Below are positions 1-6,808 of a DNA stretch of 18,254 nucleotides, in pieces. Source of the DNA: JADFQT01 sp047516825. Lineage in GTDB: Bacteria > Chloroflexota > Dehalococcoidia > Lucifugimonadales > UBA3495. The translations under genes were made by a program, and so were the position numbers. Position 1 is the first letter of the stretch. Each line of letters opens with the position of its first letter. The notes under the pieces were generated by a model. The model saw only the letters and a program-made list of their open reading frames with translations. It was not told the origin of the DNA and did not search any database. The stretch spans positions 1-18,254 of the forward strand of contig JAKZUA010000123.1 in assembly GCA_047516825.1 (NCBI GenBank). The letters run 5' to 3'.

Positions 1-118
1 CCTACATCCAGTTGCCACCGTTCCAGGAGTTGCACTATGTCTGTCATCCCTTCCACCACCGCCAATCGACTTCTTTTACAGAATATCGCAACTCCTCTTC
101 GGGTTCGCTTTATGTAGG
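1..118. repeat. Nested inverted repeats upstream of the pentapeptide gene
   Basis: CCTACAT at 1-7 is complementary to ATGTAGG at 112-118. Inside it, AGGAGTTGC at 25-33 is complementary to GCAACTCCT at 88-96. The two arm pairs are spaced almost symmetrically (17 and 15 nt between inner and outer arms), so together they could form one interrupted long hairpin or mark the ends of a short element. The left edge is cut by the window, so the outer arm may continue. No open reading frame with a recognisable product lies here. This could be a leader structure, a decayed MITE-like repeat or chance; only the complementarity is seen directly. Confidence 0.4.
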
Positions 119-147
119 TTTCACCTTAGCTTTGGTTTAGAAAGGAT

Positions 148-844
148 GTGCAATTCCGAGTAGGCCGCGGGCTAACTCTTGCTGATGAAGACCTGACTGG
201 AATTGACCTGTCCGGCGCCAGCCTGCACGGGGCTAAGATGGCCGGGGTAAATCTTACCGATGCTAACCTGACGCAAACCAGCTTTAAGGGGGCCCGGCTG
301 AATCGCGCCATTTTCGTTGGTGCCCTTTTAGGGGGGGAATTTTGAGGGGGCTAACCTCACCCTGGCTGACCTGTCTAGAGTTAACCTGGTCGGACTAAAC
401 TTTCGCGTTGCAAAGCTGGACGAAGCCAAACTGAATCACACAAACCTCACAGGAGCCTATTTTTCTCAAGCGTCTCTGAAAGGGGCTAACCTCAACGGCG
501 CAATCTTGGTGGGGGCGGACCTGGATGGAGCCGACTTGAGCAATGCTGACTTGAAAGGCGCAAATTTGTCCGGGGCATTTTTAGATGAAGCGAAGTTGAC
601 GCGGGCCAACTTATCCAATGCCAATCTCACCGGGGCATCTCTGGAGGAAGCGGACCTCAGTCAAGCTAACCTCACCGAGACCAACCTGAGCAAGGCCGAA
701 CTCTACCGCGCCCAGCTCCAAGGAACCTCTTTGTTCGGAGCCAGACTTTATAATACCAACCTGGATGAAGCGTTTTGCCAGGGCAATCCTTTAGACTATT
801 GTACAAAGAGCTTTTTGGAAGATCGGAAAGCTTTGGTACAGTAA
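148..844 (+). pseudogene. Pentapeptide-repeat protein, split by a frameshift
   Basis: Two reading frames together encode about 38 consecutive pentapeptide units of the A(D/N)Lxx type (for example DLSGA, NLTDA, SLKGA, DLDGA, NLSNA), which fold as a right-handed quadrilateral beta-helix. The first frame runs 148-345 and hits a stop just after seven G (331-337). The second frame is open from 332 to the stop at 842-844 and continues the repeats without a gap (NFEGA, NLTLA, DLSRV and so on). The start is a GTG at 148 with AGAAAGG directly upstream; an in-frame stop at 127 limits any extension, so the 5' end is uncertain. There is no signal peptide or membrane segment, and the short tail after the repeats contains two Cys. 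Pentapeptide proteins have varied roles, including DNA mimicry against gyrase, and the specific function is unknown. The break may be a real mutation, a phase-variable tract or an assembly error. Confidence 0.8.
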
Positions 845-1420
845 TTGTTAGCAAACAGTAGTATCCGCTTATCGAGGAATGCAGTACAACGAAACCAAAC
901 CACTGACTCGCCGGAGCTGATTTCCGCTGTCCACTCTGCCACAGAACTGTTGAGCATTGGACCGAACAGGAACTTATCGAGTTACTTAGATGGGCTTAAT
1001 TCTTCTTACTCGCAAAGCTTGTGGCACCTATCTCCCGCAAATCATCCAATAGCGGCTCGCTACGACCAAATAGCACCGCAGCTTGCGGATGATGATCTGA
1101 AATGTCAGCTGCTTCCACGAGGACTGAATCTAATATGTCAAACATGGGGTTTGGTTCGCAAATTGGGCTTCAACGGTCAGAATAATCGCATTGCTGGGCT
1201 GGAAATAGGCAACAGGCTGGTACCCGGCCCAGTGTATTCCCTTGCCGACCGAGGGTGAACCCAGATGACCAGCCCTCGGCATAGGTTTACAACCCAAGCG
1301 TCTATGTCTGGACCAGCACGGTGGATCTGTCTGCTTGGGGTTGACCAGGGCTGGTAGGCTATAAAAAGTTCTTAATCAGCAGCGCGGTGTAAAGCTGAAC
1401 TGTATCCGAACAATGCTACG
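845..1420. other. Intergenic stretch without a convincing gene
   Basis: An open frame at 845-1258 begins with TTG immediately after the preceding stop. It has no ribosome binding site and an unconvincing, Ser/Asn/Leu-rich composition with no family resemblance I can name, so I do not call it. The right part holds a dense set of inverted repeats, listed separately. The region is the 3' side of both the pentapeptide gene (+) and dnaN (-), so it is a place where transcription ends, although no hairpin followed by a T-run is visible. Confidence 0.5.
1194..1355. ncRNA. Highly self-complementary region, possible structured RNA or palindromic element
   Basis: Several stems can be drawn by eye. CTGGGCTGG (1194-1202) pairs with CCGGCCCAG (1224-1232), with one G-U. 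CCGAGGG (1249-1255) pairs with CCCTCGG (1273-1279). ACCAGCCCT (1268-1276) pairs with AGGGCTGGT (1347-1355). Nested in the last pair, CAACCCAAGC (1290-1299) pairs with GCTTGGGGTTG (1333-1343) with one bulged G. The second and third stems share 1273-1276, so they exclude each other. I do not recognise RNase P, SRP, 6S or tmRNA. The strand, if any, cannot be decided. Confidence 0.35.
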
Positions 1421-2560
1421 CTACCATTGAACAAACATGGGCATGACAACGTGGACATAATCATCCGAGTCCGTTGGTTTGAAAACGCCGGGGCTGGAAG
1501 GGCTGGTGGTTTCCAGAGCTACTTTACCTCTTTCCAACACCGCTAAAACTTCTTGCAGATATCGGCTGTTGAAGGCGATCTTGGCCTCGCCCCCCTCTAT
1601 CGTATCGGCGTCGACCTCGTCCTGGTTGTCGCCCACTTCTTCCGAGCGCGCCGATATAAGCGCCTTACCGCTGGACTCCCCGTTATTCTCCGGTATCACC
1701 TGCACCCGGATGATGTTGCTGCCGTCCCGGGCAAAAATTGCCGCGGTTCTGGTGGCCCGCAGCAGGGCTTGCAGGTCGAATACCGCCCTGGTTTGATAAC
1801 CCTGCGGTATCAGTTGGTCATAGTTGGGGAAGGAACCCTGCAACAATTGGGACACCAACTCAATCCCGGGCAAGCGAAATAGAACTTGGCCCTTGGAGGG
1901 AGTCATAAGAATTTCCACCGGTTCTGACAGATCCCCCAGCAGTCGATTCAGCTCGTTCAGGGTTCGGGCGGGAATTATCACCTCAATATCCTGTTCCACC
2001 GGGGCCGCCAGCGGCCCGTGCTGCACCGCCAGCCGGAATCCGTCGGCCGCCGCCAGAGTGAATCTGTCTTCCTGGAGTCGCACCTCCACCCCGGTGAGTA
2101 CCGGACGGGACTCCTCGGTGGCGGCCGCGAAGGCAACTCGGGATATAGCGGCCTTCAGCACTTGCTGCTCTATTTGTGCCCCCACGCCATCCTCTACAGC
2201 AGGTATGGGGGGAAATTCGCTGGCATCGGCGCCGTTGATTCGCGCCTCGGCTCGGCCGCATTTAAGCTCCAGGACTCCGGTTCCAGGCAGCAGCTCCACG
2301 TCTATGCGGTCGTTGGACAGGGAGGTTACAAACTCGGACAGCAAGCGAGCCGGAACCGTAATCGAGCCTTCCTCCTCGATCATTCCCCCAACCCAAGTTG
2401 TTATGCCTATCTCCAGATTGGTGGCGGAAAGCTTGAGCATTGATTGGTCCGTGCTGAGAAGCACGTTTTGGGTGATCGGCAGGGTCGATCGAGTTGCAAC
2501 TGCCCGGCCCACTATGCCCAGGCCGCGGCTCAAATTTTCTTGGAGACAGGAGAGTTTCAT
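1421..2560 (-). CDS. dnaN: DNA polymerase III subunit beta (sliding clamp)
   Basis: The ring-shaped processivity clamp of the replicative polymerase; it dimerises around DNA and holds Pol III and other partners. The 379-residue product starts MKLSCLQENL, the usual clamp N-terminus, from an ATG at 2560. A GTG five codons upstream (2575) is less likely because it would add residues the family lacks. Family hallmarks include RPVLTGVEV in the middle domain, FPNYDQLIP in the third domain, and a C-terminus ending YVHVVMPMFVQW, which matches the conserved MPM motif followed by a short hydrophobic tail. Length is typical (about 365-380). It stands alone here, divergent from alaX, rather than beside dnaA or recF. 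No strong Shine-Dalgarno sequence precedes the ATG. A promoter is visible about 100 nt upstream. Confidence 0.96.
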   Translation of the reverse strand: MKLSCLQENLSRGLGIVGRAVATRSTLPITQNVLLSTDQSMLKLSATNLEIGITTWVGGMIEEEGSITVPARLLSEFVTSLSNDRIDVELLPGTGVLELKCGRAEARINGADASEFPPIPAVEDGVGAQIEQQVLKAAISRVAFAAATEESRPVLTGVEVRLQEDRFTLAAADGFRLAVQHGPLAAPVEQDIEVIIPARTLNELNRLLGDLSEPVEILMTPSKGQVLFRLPGIELVSQLLQGSFPNYDQLIPQGYQTRAVFDLQALLRATRTAAIFARDGSNIIRVQVIPENNGESSGKALISARSEEVGDNQDEVDADTIEGGEAKIAFNSRYLQEVLAVLERGKVALETTSPSSPGVFKPTDSDDYVHVVMPMFVQW

Positions 2561-2656
2561 TAACCAACCGCTCACTTTGAATTAGGATGATGAGTGGAAT
2601 CGGGCTCCTTGCCAACTTCGCCCCATTACAAGAACCTGGCGATTTGGCGGTCCACT

Positions 2657-2685
2657 ATTATTGCACCCGAGTAGATCAAAAACAA
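2657..2685 (-). promoter_or_regulatory. Probable sigma-70 promoter for dnaN
   Basis: On the minus strand there is a -35-like TTGTTT (2685-2680), a 17-nt spacer, and AATAAT (2662-2657) preceded by TGC, giving an extended -10 (TGn). The predicted transcript starts near 2650, leaving a leader of about 90 nt before the dnaN ATG. The -35 matches only three of six consensus bases; the TG extension and spacing are what support the call. Confidence 0.5.
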
Positions 2686-2763
2686 CCGGGGTCTTGACTC
2701 CGGGCGGGGAAAACTTGAGTAGATTTTTCCGGCAGGAAACGACCTTCGGCTGGCATGCCGGTT

Positions 2764-2772
2764 TGTTATAAT
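2764..2772 (+). promoter_or_regulatory. Extended -10 promoter for alaX
   Basis: TGTTATAAT is a perfect TGn-TATAAT extended -10. No good -35 is seen, as is usual for extended -10 promoters. Transcription would begin near 2779, downstream of the ATG at 2755 that opens the longest frame. This supports the GTG at 2830 as the true alaX start. Confidence 0.6.
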
Positions 2773-2829
2773 GGACGGCGGCCCGACCCTTTTACCCGCC
2801 GGCTCCGATACTCTTTCCCCGAGGGAAAC

Positions 2830-3543
2830 GTGACCGAACTGCTTTTTCTGGTTGACAGCTACACCAGGGAATTTCAGGCCCATGTCACCGAATTGGTGGA
2901 TGATGGGGTTGTCCTAGACCGCACCGCCTTCTACCCTGGTGGTGGCGGTCAACCCGGCGACACCGGTGTGCTGGTGGCTGGCGAACAAAGATTCCAAGTA
3001 ACCCGCGTCGGCCGTAAAGATGACAAGATAATCCACCAAATACCGGTGTCCCTTCCCCAAAAAGGTGCCGAGGTCCTGGGAATCCTGGATTGGGAGCGGC
3101 GATATTTATTGATGCGGACCCACACCGCGCTCCACATCCTCTGCGGGGTGGTGTGGCGGGACTTTGGCGCCAAGGTTACCGGAGGAGACATGCAGCCCGG
3201 CAGCGCCCGCATGGATTTTGAACTGGATCAGATGACCTCTCAGTTTGCGGAAGAGGTTTCGGAAAAGATCAACGCGGAAGTGAAGGCGGCCCGCCCGGTG
3301 CATGTGGGCAACTTGACCAGAGAGGAGGCGGAGCGGGAACCGGATCTGATCCGGACCAAGATCAACATGCTGCCCTCCGGCATTCGGGAGGTTCGGACCA
3401 TCGATATATCCGGGCTGGATCTGAAGGCCGATGGCGGAACCCACGTGGCCAACACCCAAGAGGTGGGGAGGATCAGCGTGGTTGGCCACGAAAGCAAAGG
3501 CCGAATAAACAAGCGGCTGCGGATAGCCCTGGAGGACAAGTAA
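2830..3543 (+). CDS. alaX: Alanyl-tRNA editing protein (AlaX-type trans-editing hydrolase)
   Basis: A free-standing homologue of the AlaRS editing domain; the family hydrolyses Ser or Gly mischarged onto tRNA-Ala in the cytoplasm. The start is taken as GTG 2830 because the protein then begins like other AlaX proteins (TELLFLVDSYTREF). GAGGG lies four nt upstream, and the longer frame from ATG 2755 would begin before the predicted transcription start. The 237-residue product shows the glycine-rich AFYPGGGGQPGDTG motif near the N-terminus, the zinc motif HTALH (His98, His102), and DGGTHV (His205). In the classical CxxxH motif the first ligand is Cys; here the equivalent position looks like Asp201. 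It is divergent from dnaN and upstream of hyuA, with a GC-rich hairpin between. Confidence 0.9.
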   Translation: MTELLFLVDSYTREFQAHVTELVDDGVVLDRTAFYPGGGGQPGDTGVLVAGEQRFQVTRVGRKDDKIIHQIPVSLPQKGAEVLGILDWERRYLLMRTHTALHILCGVVWRDFGAKVTGGDMQPGSARMDFELDQMTSQFAEEVSEKINAEVKAARPVHVGNLTREEAEREPDLIRTKINMLPSGIREVRTIDISGLDLKADGGTHVANTQEVGRISVVGHESKGRINKRLRIALEDK

Positions 3544-3548
3544 TCCGC

Positions 3549-3567
3549 GCCGGCCGGTTCGGCCGGC
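3549..3567. repeat. Perfect 8-bp GC-only hairpin between alaX and hyuA
   Basis: GCCGGCCG, a GTT loop, and CGGCCGGC form a fully paired hairpin 5 nt after the alaX stop and 20 nt before hyuA. There is no T-run on either side, so it is not a standard intrinsic terminator. It could attenuate read-through or protect the alaX mRNA 3' end. Confidence 0.5.
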
Positions 3568-3587
3568 CTGGAGGCATCTACATTTAA

Positions 3588-5654
3588 ATGCCCAAAAGGA
3601 TCATTGGCATCGACGTAGGCGGCACCTTCACCGACATTACCTTATTGGAAGATGGGCGTCTCAGCATCCACAAGCTCCCCTCCACCCCGGCAGACCCTTC
3701 CCTGGGCGTCAAGCGGGGAGTTAGCGAGGTCCTTCATGGCTTGGGTACCCGGGGCTTGGACCTTTCTGAAGACTCGGTGGCCGGTGAACCCGCAACCCAG
3801 TTCGTCCACGGCTCTACCGTCGCCACCAACGCGCTGCTGGAAGGAAAGGGGGCTCGCACTGCCCTGGTAACAACCCTGGGATTTGAAGACGTGCTGGAGA
3901 TCGGCCGTCAGAGCCGGTCCGAGCTATACAATTTCAATCTGGAACGCCCGCCCGCCCTGGCTCCCTGGGAACTCAGATTTGGACTTTCGGAGCGGGTGGA
4001 CTACACCGGAGCCATCCTGGAGGACCTGACCCAAGAAGCGATCCAAACCCTGCTGTCCCTCCTGGCCGAGGCCCAAGTCGAGGCAGTAGCCGTCTCCATG
4101 CTTTTTTCCTTCCTCAATCCTCTGCATGAGCAGATGGTGGGGCAGGCTTTGGGCAAATTGCCCAATCCCCCCTTCATTTCCATCTCTAGCCAGGTGATAC
4201 CCGAGTTTCGGGAGTACGAGCGGACCAGCACCGTGGTAGTCAACGCATATGTCGGCCCCTTGATGGCTCGCTACCTGGGAGAGATGGAGGAATCCCTGGG
4301 CTCCAATCTGCGAATCATGCAATCCTCTGGCGGCAGCATAACCGCCGGTCTGGCTTCCCAGCAGCCGGTCCGCACCATCCTCAGTGGGCCGGCGGGGGGC
4401 GTGGTCGGAGCCTTCCACACGGGAGTCCAGGCCGGCTACCCGGACATCATAACCCTGGACATGGGCGGAACCTCCACCGACGTCTCCCTGTGTCCCGGAC
4501 GGATCAAGGAAACAACATCCGCCACCGTCGGGGAATACCCCATCAGCGTTCCCATGATTGAAATTCACACGGTAGGCGCCGGGGGAGGCTCGATTGCGCG
4601 GGTCGACTCCGGCGGCGCACTGGTGGTAGGCCCCCAGTCGGCGGGAGCCGATCCCGGCCCGGCTTGCTACGGAAGGGGCGACAACATCACGGTTAGTGAC
4701 GCCAATTTGATCCTCGGCCGCTTGCAGCCCGAGCATTTTCTGGGCGGGCGCATGGTCCTGGATCTAACCCGCGCCCGGAGATTGCTTGATGAATTGGCAG
4801 CCCAAATTGGCTCGACCGCCGAGAATGCCGCCCTGGGTATCATCCGGGTGGTCAACGCCAACATGGAGCGAGCCATTAGAGCCATCTCCCTGGAGCGAGG
4901 CTATGATCCCCGCCGGTTCACCCTGGTTCCCTTCGGCGGGGCCGGCCCGATGCACAGCTGCGAATTGGCCGAGGAATTGGGTATCCCGCGAGTTCTGGTA
5001 CCGGCTTACCCCGGAGTTCTCTCCGCCCTGGGCGTGGCCATAGCCGATGTGGTGAAGGATTATTCCCGAACGGTAATGCTGCGGGGAGACCAAATCGACC
5101 CGGCCCACCTGGAAGAGGAATTCCACGGCATGGAGGGCTTGGCCCGAGAGCAACTCAGCCAGGAAGGGCTTCCCATGGAGCAGATGGTCGCTCGCCGATA
5201 TCTGGACGTTAGATATTTAGGCCAATCCTTCGAACTTACCGTAGATTACCCCAAGCGCCCCAGCTCCCGTAATTCTCAGCGTTCTAATTTTCAGCGTTCT
5301 ATCGGGGCCAGCTTTTATCGGGCCCACTTGCAACGATTCGGCTACGCCGACCGGTCCCAGCCCGTGGAAATAGTAAACCTGCGGCTAAAGCTGGAGCTGC
5401 CGGTGGAAAAGCCCCGGCTGCCTGGGGGAAACATGGCGGATGAAGACCCTTCGGCGGCCTTGACGGGACAGGCCCGGGTAATATTTAGAGACGGCCCGGA
5501 AAACACGCCGATGTACCAGCGGGAGCGGCTGCAGCCAGGCAACTACCTGACCGGTCCAGCCCTCCTGCTGCAGCTGGATGCGACCATCGTCCTGTCGCCC
5601 GGCTGGGCTGGAACTATAGACTCTTTCGGCAACCTGGTGGCGCAGCGGGCTTGA
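3588..5654 (+). CDS. hyuA: Hydantoinase/oxoprolinase family protein, subunit A (ATP-dependent)
   Basis: Subunit A of the N-methylhydantoinase / 5-oxoprolinase / acetone carboxylase superfamily, in which an ASKHA-type ATPase phosphorylates a lactam, hydantoin or ketone substrate and subunit B completes the reaction. The 688-residue length is normal. The N-terminal nucleotide-binding signature IGIDVGGTFTDI is at residues 6-17; DMGGTSTDVSL, GAGGGSIA and GADPGPACYGRG follow in the central catalytic domain. Start is ATG 3588 with GGAGG at 3570-3574 (a rather long spacing of 13). The C-terminal region carries an unusual polar insert (NSQRSNFQRS) made by a 15-bp tandem duplication at 5271-5300. The partner hyuB lies 1.15 kb downstream, beyond a deacetylase gene. 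Substrate cannot be deduced from sequence. Confidence 0.93.
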   Translation: MPKRIIGIDVGGTFTDITLLEDGRLSIHKLPSTPADPSLGVKRGVSEVLHGLGTRGLDLSEDSVAGEPATQFVHGSTVATNALLEGKGARTALVTTLGFEDVLEIGRQSRSELYNFNLERPPALAPWELRFGLSERVDYTGAILEDLTQEAIQTLLSLLAEAQVEAVAVSMLFSFLNPLHEQMVGQALGKLPNPPFISISSQVIPEFREYERTSTVVVNAYVGPLMARYLGEMEESLGSNLRIMQSSGGSITAGLASQQPVRTILSGPAGGVVGAFHTGVQAGYPDIITLDMGGTSTDVSLCPGRIKETTSATVGEYPISVPMIEIHTVGAGGGSIARVDSGGALVVGPQSAGADPGPACYGRGDNITVSDANLILGRLQPEHFLGGRMVLDLTRARRLLDELAAQIGSTAENAALGIIRVVNANMERAIRAISLERGYDPRRFTLVPFGGAGPMHSCELAEELGIPRVLVPAYPGVLSALGVAIADVVKDYSRTVMLRGDQIDPAHLEEEFHGMEGLAREQLSQEGLPMEQMVARRYLDVRYLGQSFELTVDYPKRPSSRNSQRSNFQRSIGASFYRAHLQRFGYADRSQPVEIVNLRLKLELPVEKPRLPGGNMADEDPSAALTGQARVIFRDGPENTPMYQRERLQPGNYLTGPALLLQLDATIVLSPGWAGTIDSFGNLVAQRA
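5271..5300 (+). repeat. 15-bp tandem duplication inside hyuA
   Basis: AATTCTCAGCGTTCT is followed directly by AATTTTCAGCGTTCT (14 of 15 identical). It is in frame and yields NSQRS-NFQRS. The unit is more AT-rich than its surroundings and lies in the C-terminal domain, so it probably extends a surface loop. Confidence 0.85.
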
Positions 5655-5757
5655 TCCTTTGGAAAGCTACGGGCCCCAAGCAACGGCAGCGCCCGCCCAA
5701 AGCTCAGCCGGAAGCTGAAATGCCTTCAATTTCGACACAATATAGGAGAACAGGCCT

Positions 5758-6606
5758 ATGGCCCCCAAGACCAAAGACCTCCCGGATAATGATCTCTCGG
5801 GCCTCTCTGTGCTGGCCGCCTTTGCCCACCCGGACGACGAGGGATTTGGCGTTGGCGGCACCCTGGCCATGCTGGCCAGCCGGGGCGCCCGGATCACCCT
5901 GGTGTGCGCCACCAACGGCGACGTGGGCGAGATCAGCGATCCGGCGCTGGCGACACCGGAAAACCTGGCTCAAGTGCGGCAGAATGAGCTGCGGCAAGCC
6001 ATGACGGTAACCGGAATCTCCGACGTCAGGTTCCTGAATTACCGGGATTCGGGTATGGATGGCACGGCGGATAACTCCCACCCGGCGTCTCTGAACCAGG
6101 CTCCAGAAGGACTGGTAAGCGCCCAGCTGGCCGAAATCATTGAAGAGGTGCGGCCCCGCCTGGTCCTCACCCATGACCCCACCGGTGGATACGGGCATCC
6201 CGACCACGGAGCCATCCATCGCCACGCCACTCGGGCTTTCACCCAGACTATCAACCAGTCCGGGCGCGCGGGCAATGAATTCCTCTACTACGTCTGTTTT
6301 CCCCGCCGCAACTTTCGGCGCATGTGGCAGCAGATGAAGGACATGGGCATCGAGCCCCCTTTTGCCAGCCTGGAGGTGGAAAAAATTGGCTCTCCCGATG
6401 AGGCGGTGACCACGGTTCGCGACGTTACCAACTATGTGGATATCAAGATCGCCTCGCTGGACTGCCACCGAACACAGATGAACCCCAACGGACCCTTCGC
6501 CCAGCTCTCCAAGTCCATGCTGCGGGAGATCATCAGCACCGAATATTTTACGCTGGCCCAGCCCGAGAACGGCGGTGAGGACTCGGACCTCCTGGCCGGG
6601 TTGTGA
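5758..6606 (+). CDS. PIG-L/LmbE family zinc-dependent deacetylase
   Basis: Members remove an acetyl group from N-acetylglucosaminyl conjugates (MshB, BshB, PIG-L) or cleave related amides (Mca). The 282-residue protein has the defining AHPDDE motif at residues 23-28 (zinc ligands His24 and Asp27, general base Asp26) and a second motif HPDH at 147-150 supplying the remaining zinc ligand and a catalytic His. It looks cytoplasmic, with no signal peptide. Start ATG 5758 is preceded by AGGAG at 5744-5748, spacing 9. It sits between hyuA (103 nt upstream) and hyuB (202 nt downstream), all on one strand, so it may act with the hydantoinase on an amide-containing compound, or simply be inserted there. 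A role in a bacillithiol or mycothiol-like thiol pathway is possible but unsupported by other genes here. Confidence 0.9.
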   Translation: MAPKTKDLPDNDLSGLSVLAAFAHPDDEGFGVGGTLAMLASRGARITLVCATNGDVGEISDPALATPENLAQVRQNELRQAMTVTGISDVRFLNYRDSGMDGTADNSHPASLNQAPEGLVSAQLAEIIEEVRPRLVLTHDPTGGYGHPDHGAIHRHATRAFTQTINQSGRAGNEFLYYVCFPRRNFRRMWQQMKDMGIEPPFASLEVEKIGSPDEAVTTVRDVTNYVDIKIASLDCHRTQMNPNGPFAQLSKSMLREIISTEYFTLAQPENGGEDSDLLAGL

Positions 6607-6684
6607 ATTTCGGTTTCCAACGCCTTACGGGGTAGCATTTTCGTGCCATTCACCGTCCAAAAAATTATTGAACTAATGAGATCC

Positions 6685-6731
6685 AAATCCCCCTGTATCC
6701 CCCTTTTGCAAAGGGGGATACAGGGGGATTT
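6685..6731. repeat. Perfect 22-bp inverted repeat (REP-like hairpin)
   Basis: The left arm 6685-6706 (beginning AAATCCCCCTGTATCC) is exactly complementary to the right arm 6710-6731, with a TGC loop. Each arm contains two C5 or G5 runs. This type of C-run/G-run hairpin (translated as SPFAKGG-like peptides in shadow frames) is a common dispersed repeat in several bacterial phyla. It lies 79 nt after the deacetylase stop and 77 nt before hyuB, so it could strongly reduce read-through from upstream. Confidence 0.9.
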
Positions 6732-6808
6732 TCCCGAACGTTGGGCGCTCCAACCGTGTTAGGCTGCTTGTTTAAGACTCGGTAAACTACCAACCGGAGA
6801 GGTAGTAA

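Noticed and set aside
845..1258. 137-codon open frame directly after the pentapeptide gene
   Set aside because: It starts with TTG fused to the previous stop, has no ribosome binding site and no family-like motif, and its right end overlaps the self-complementary stretch. Most likely chance openness.
1824..2585. 253-codon open frame opposite dnaN
   Set aside because: Antisense shadow of dnaN; Ser/Arg-rich composition typical of reverse-strand readings of GC-rich genes.
2694..2725. TTGACT with TAGATT as a second plus-strand promoter
   Set aside because: The spacer is about 20 nt and the -10 is poor; the extended -10 at 2764 is much better.
5704..6468. 254-codon open frame opposite the deacetylase
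   Set aside because: Antisense shadow of the LmbE-family gene.
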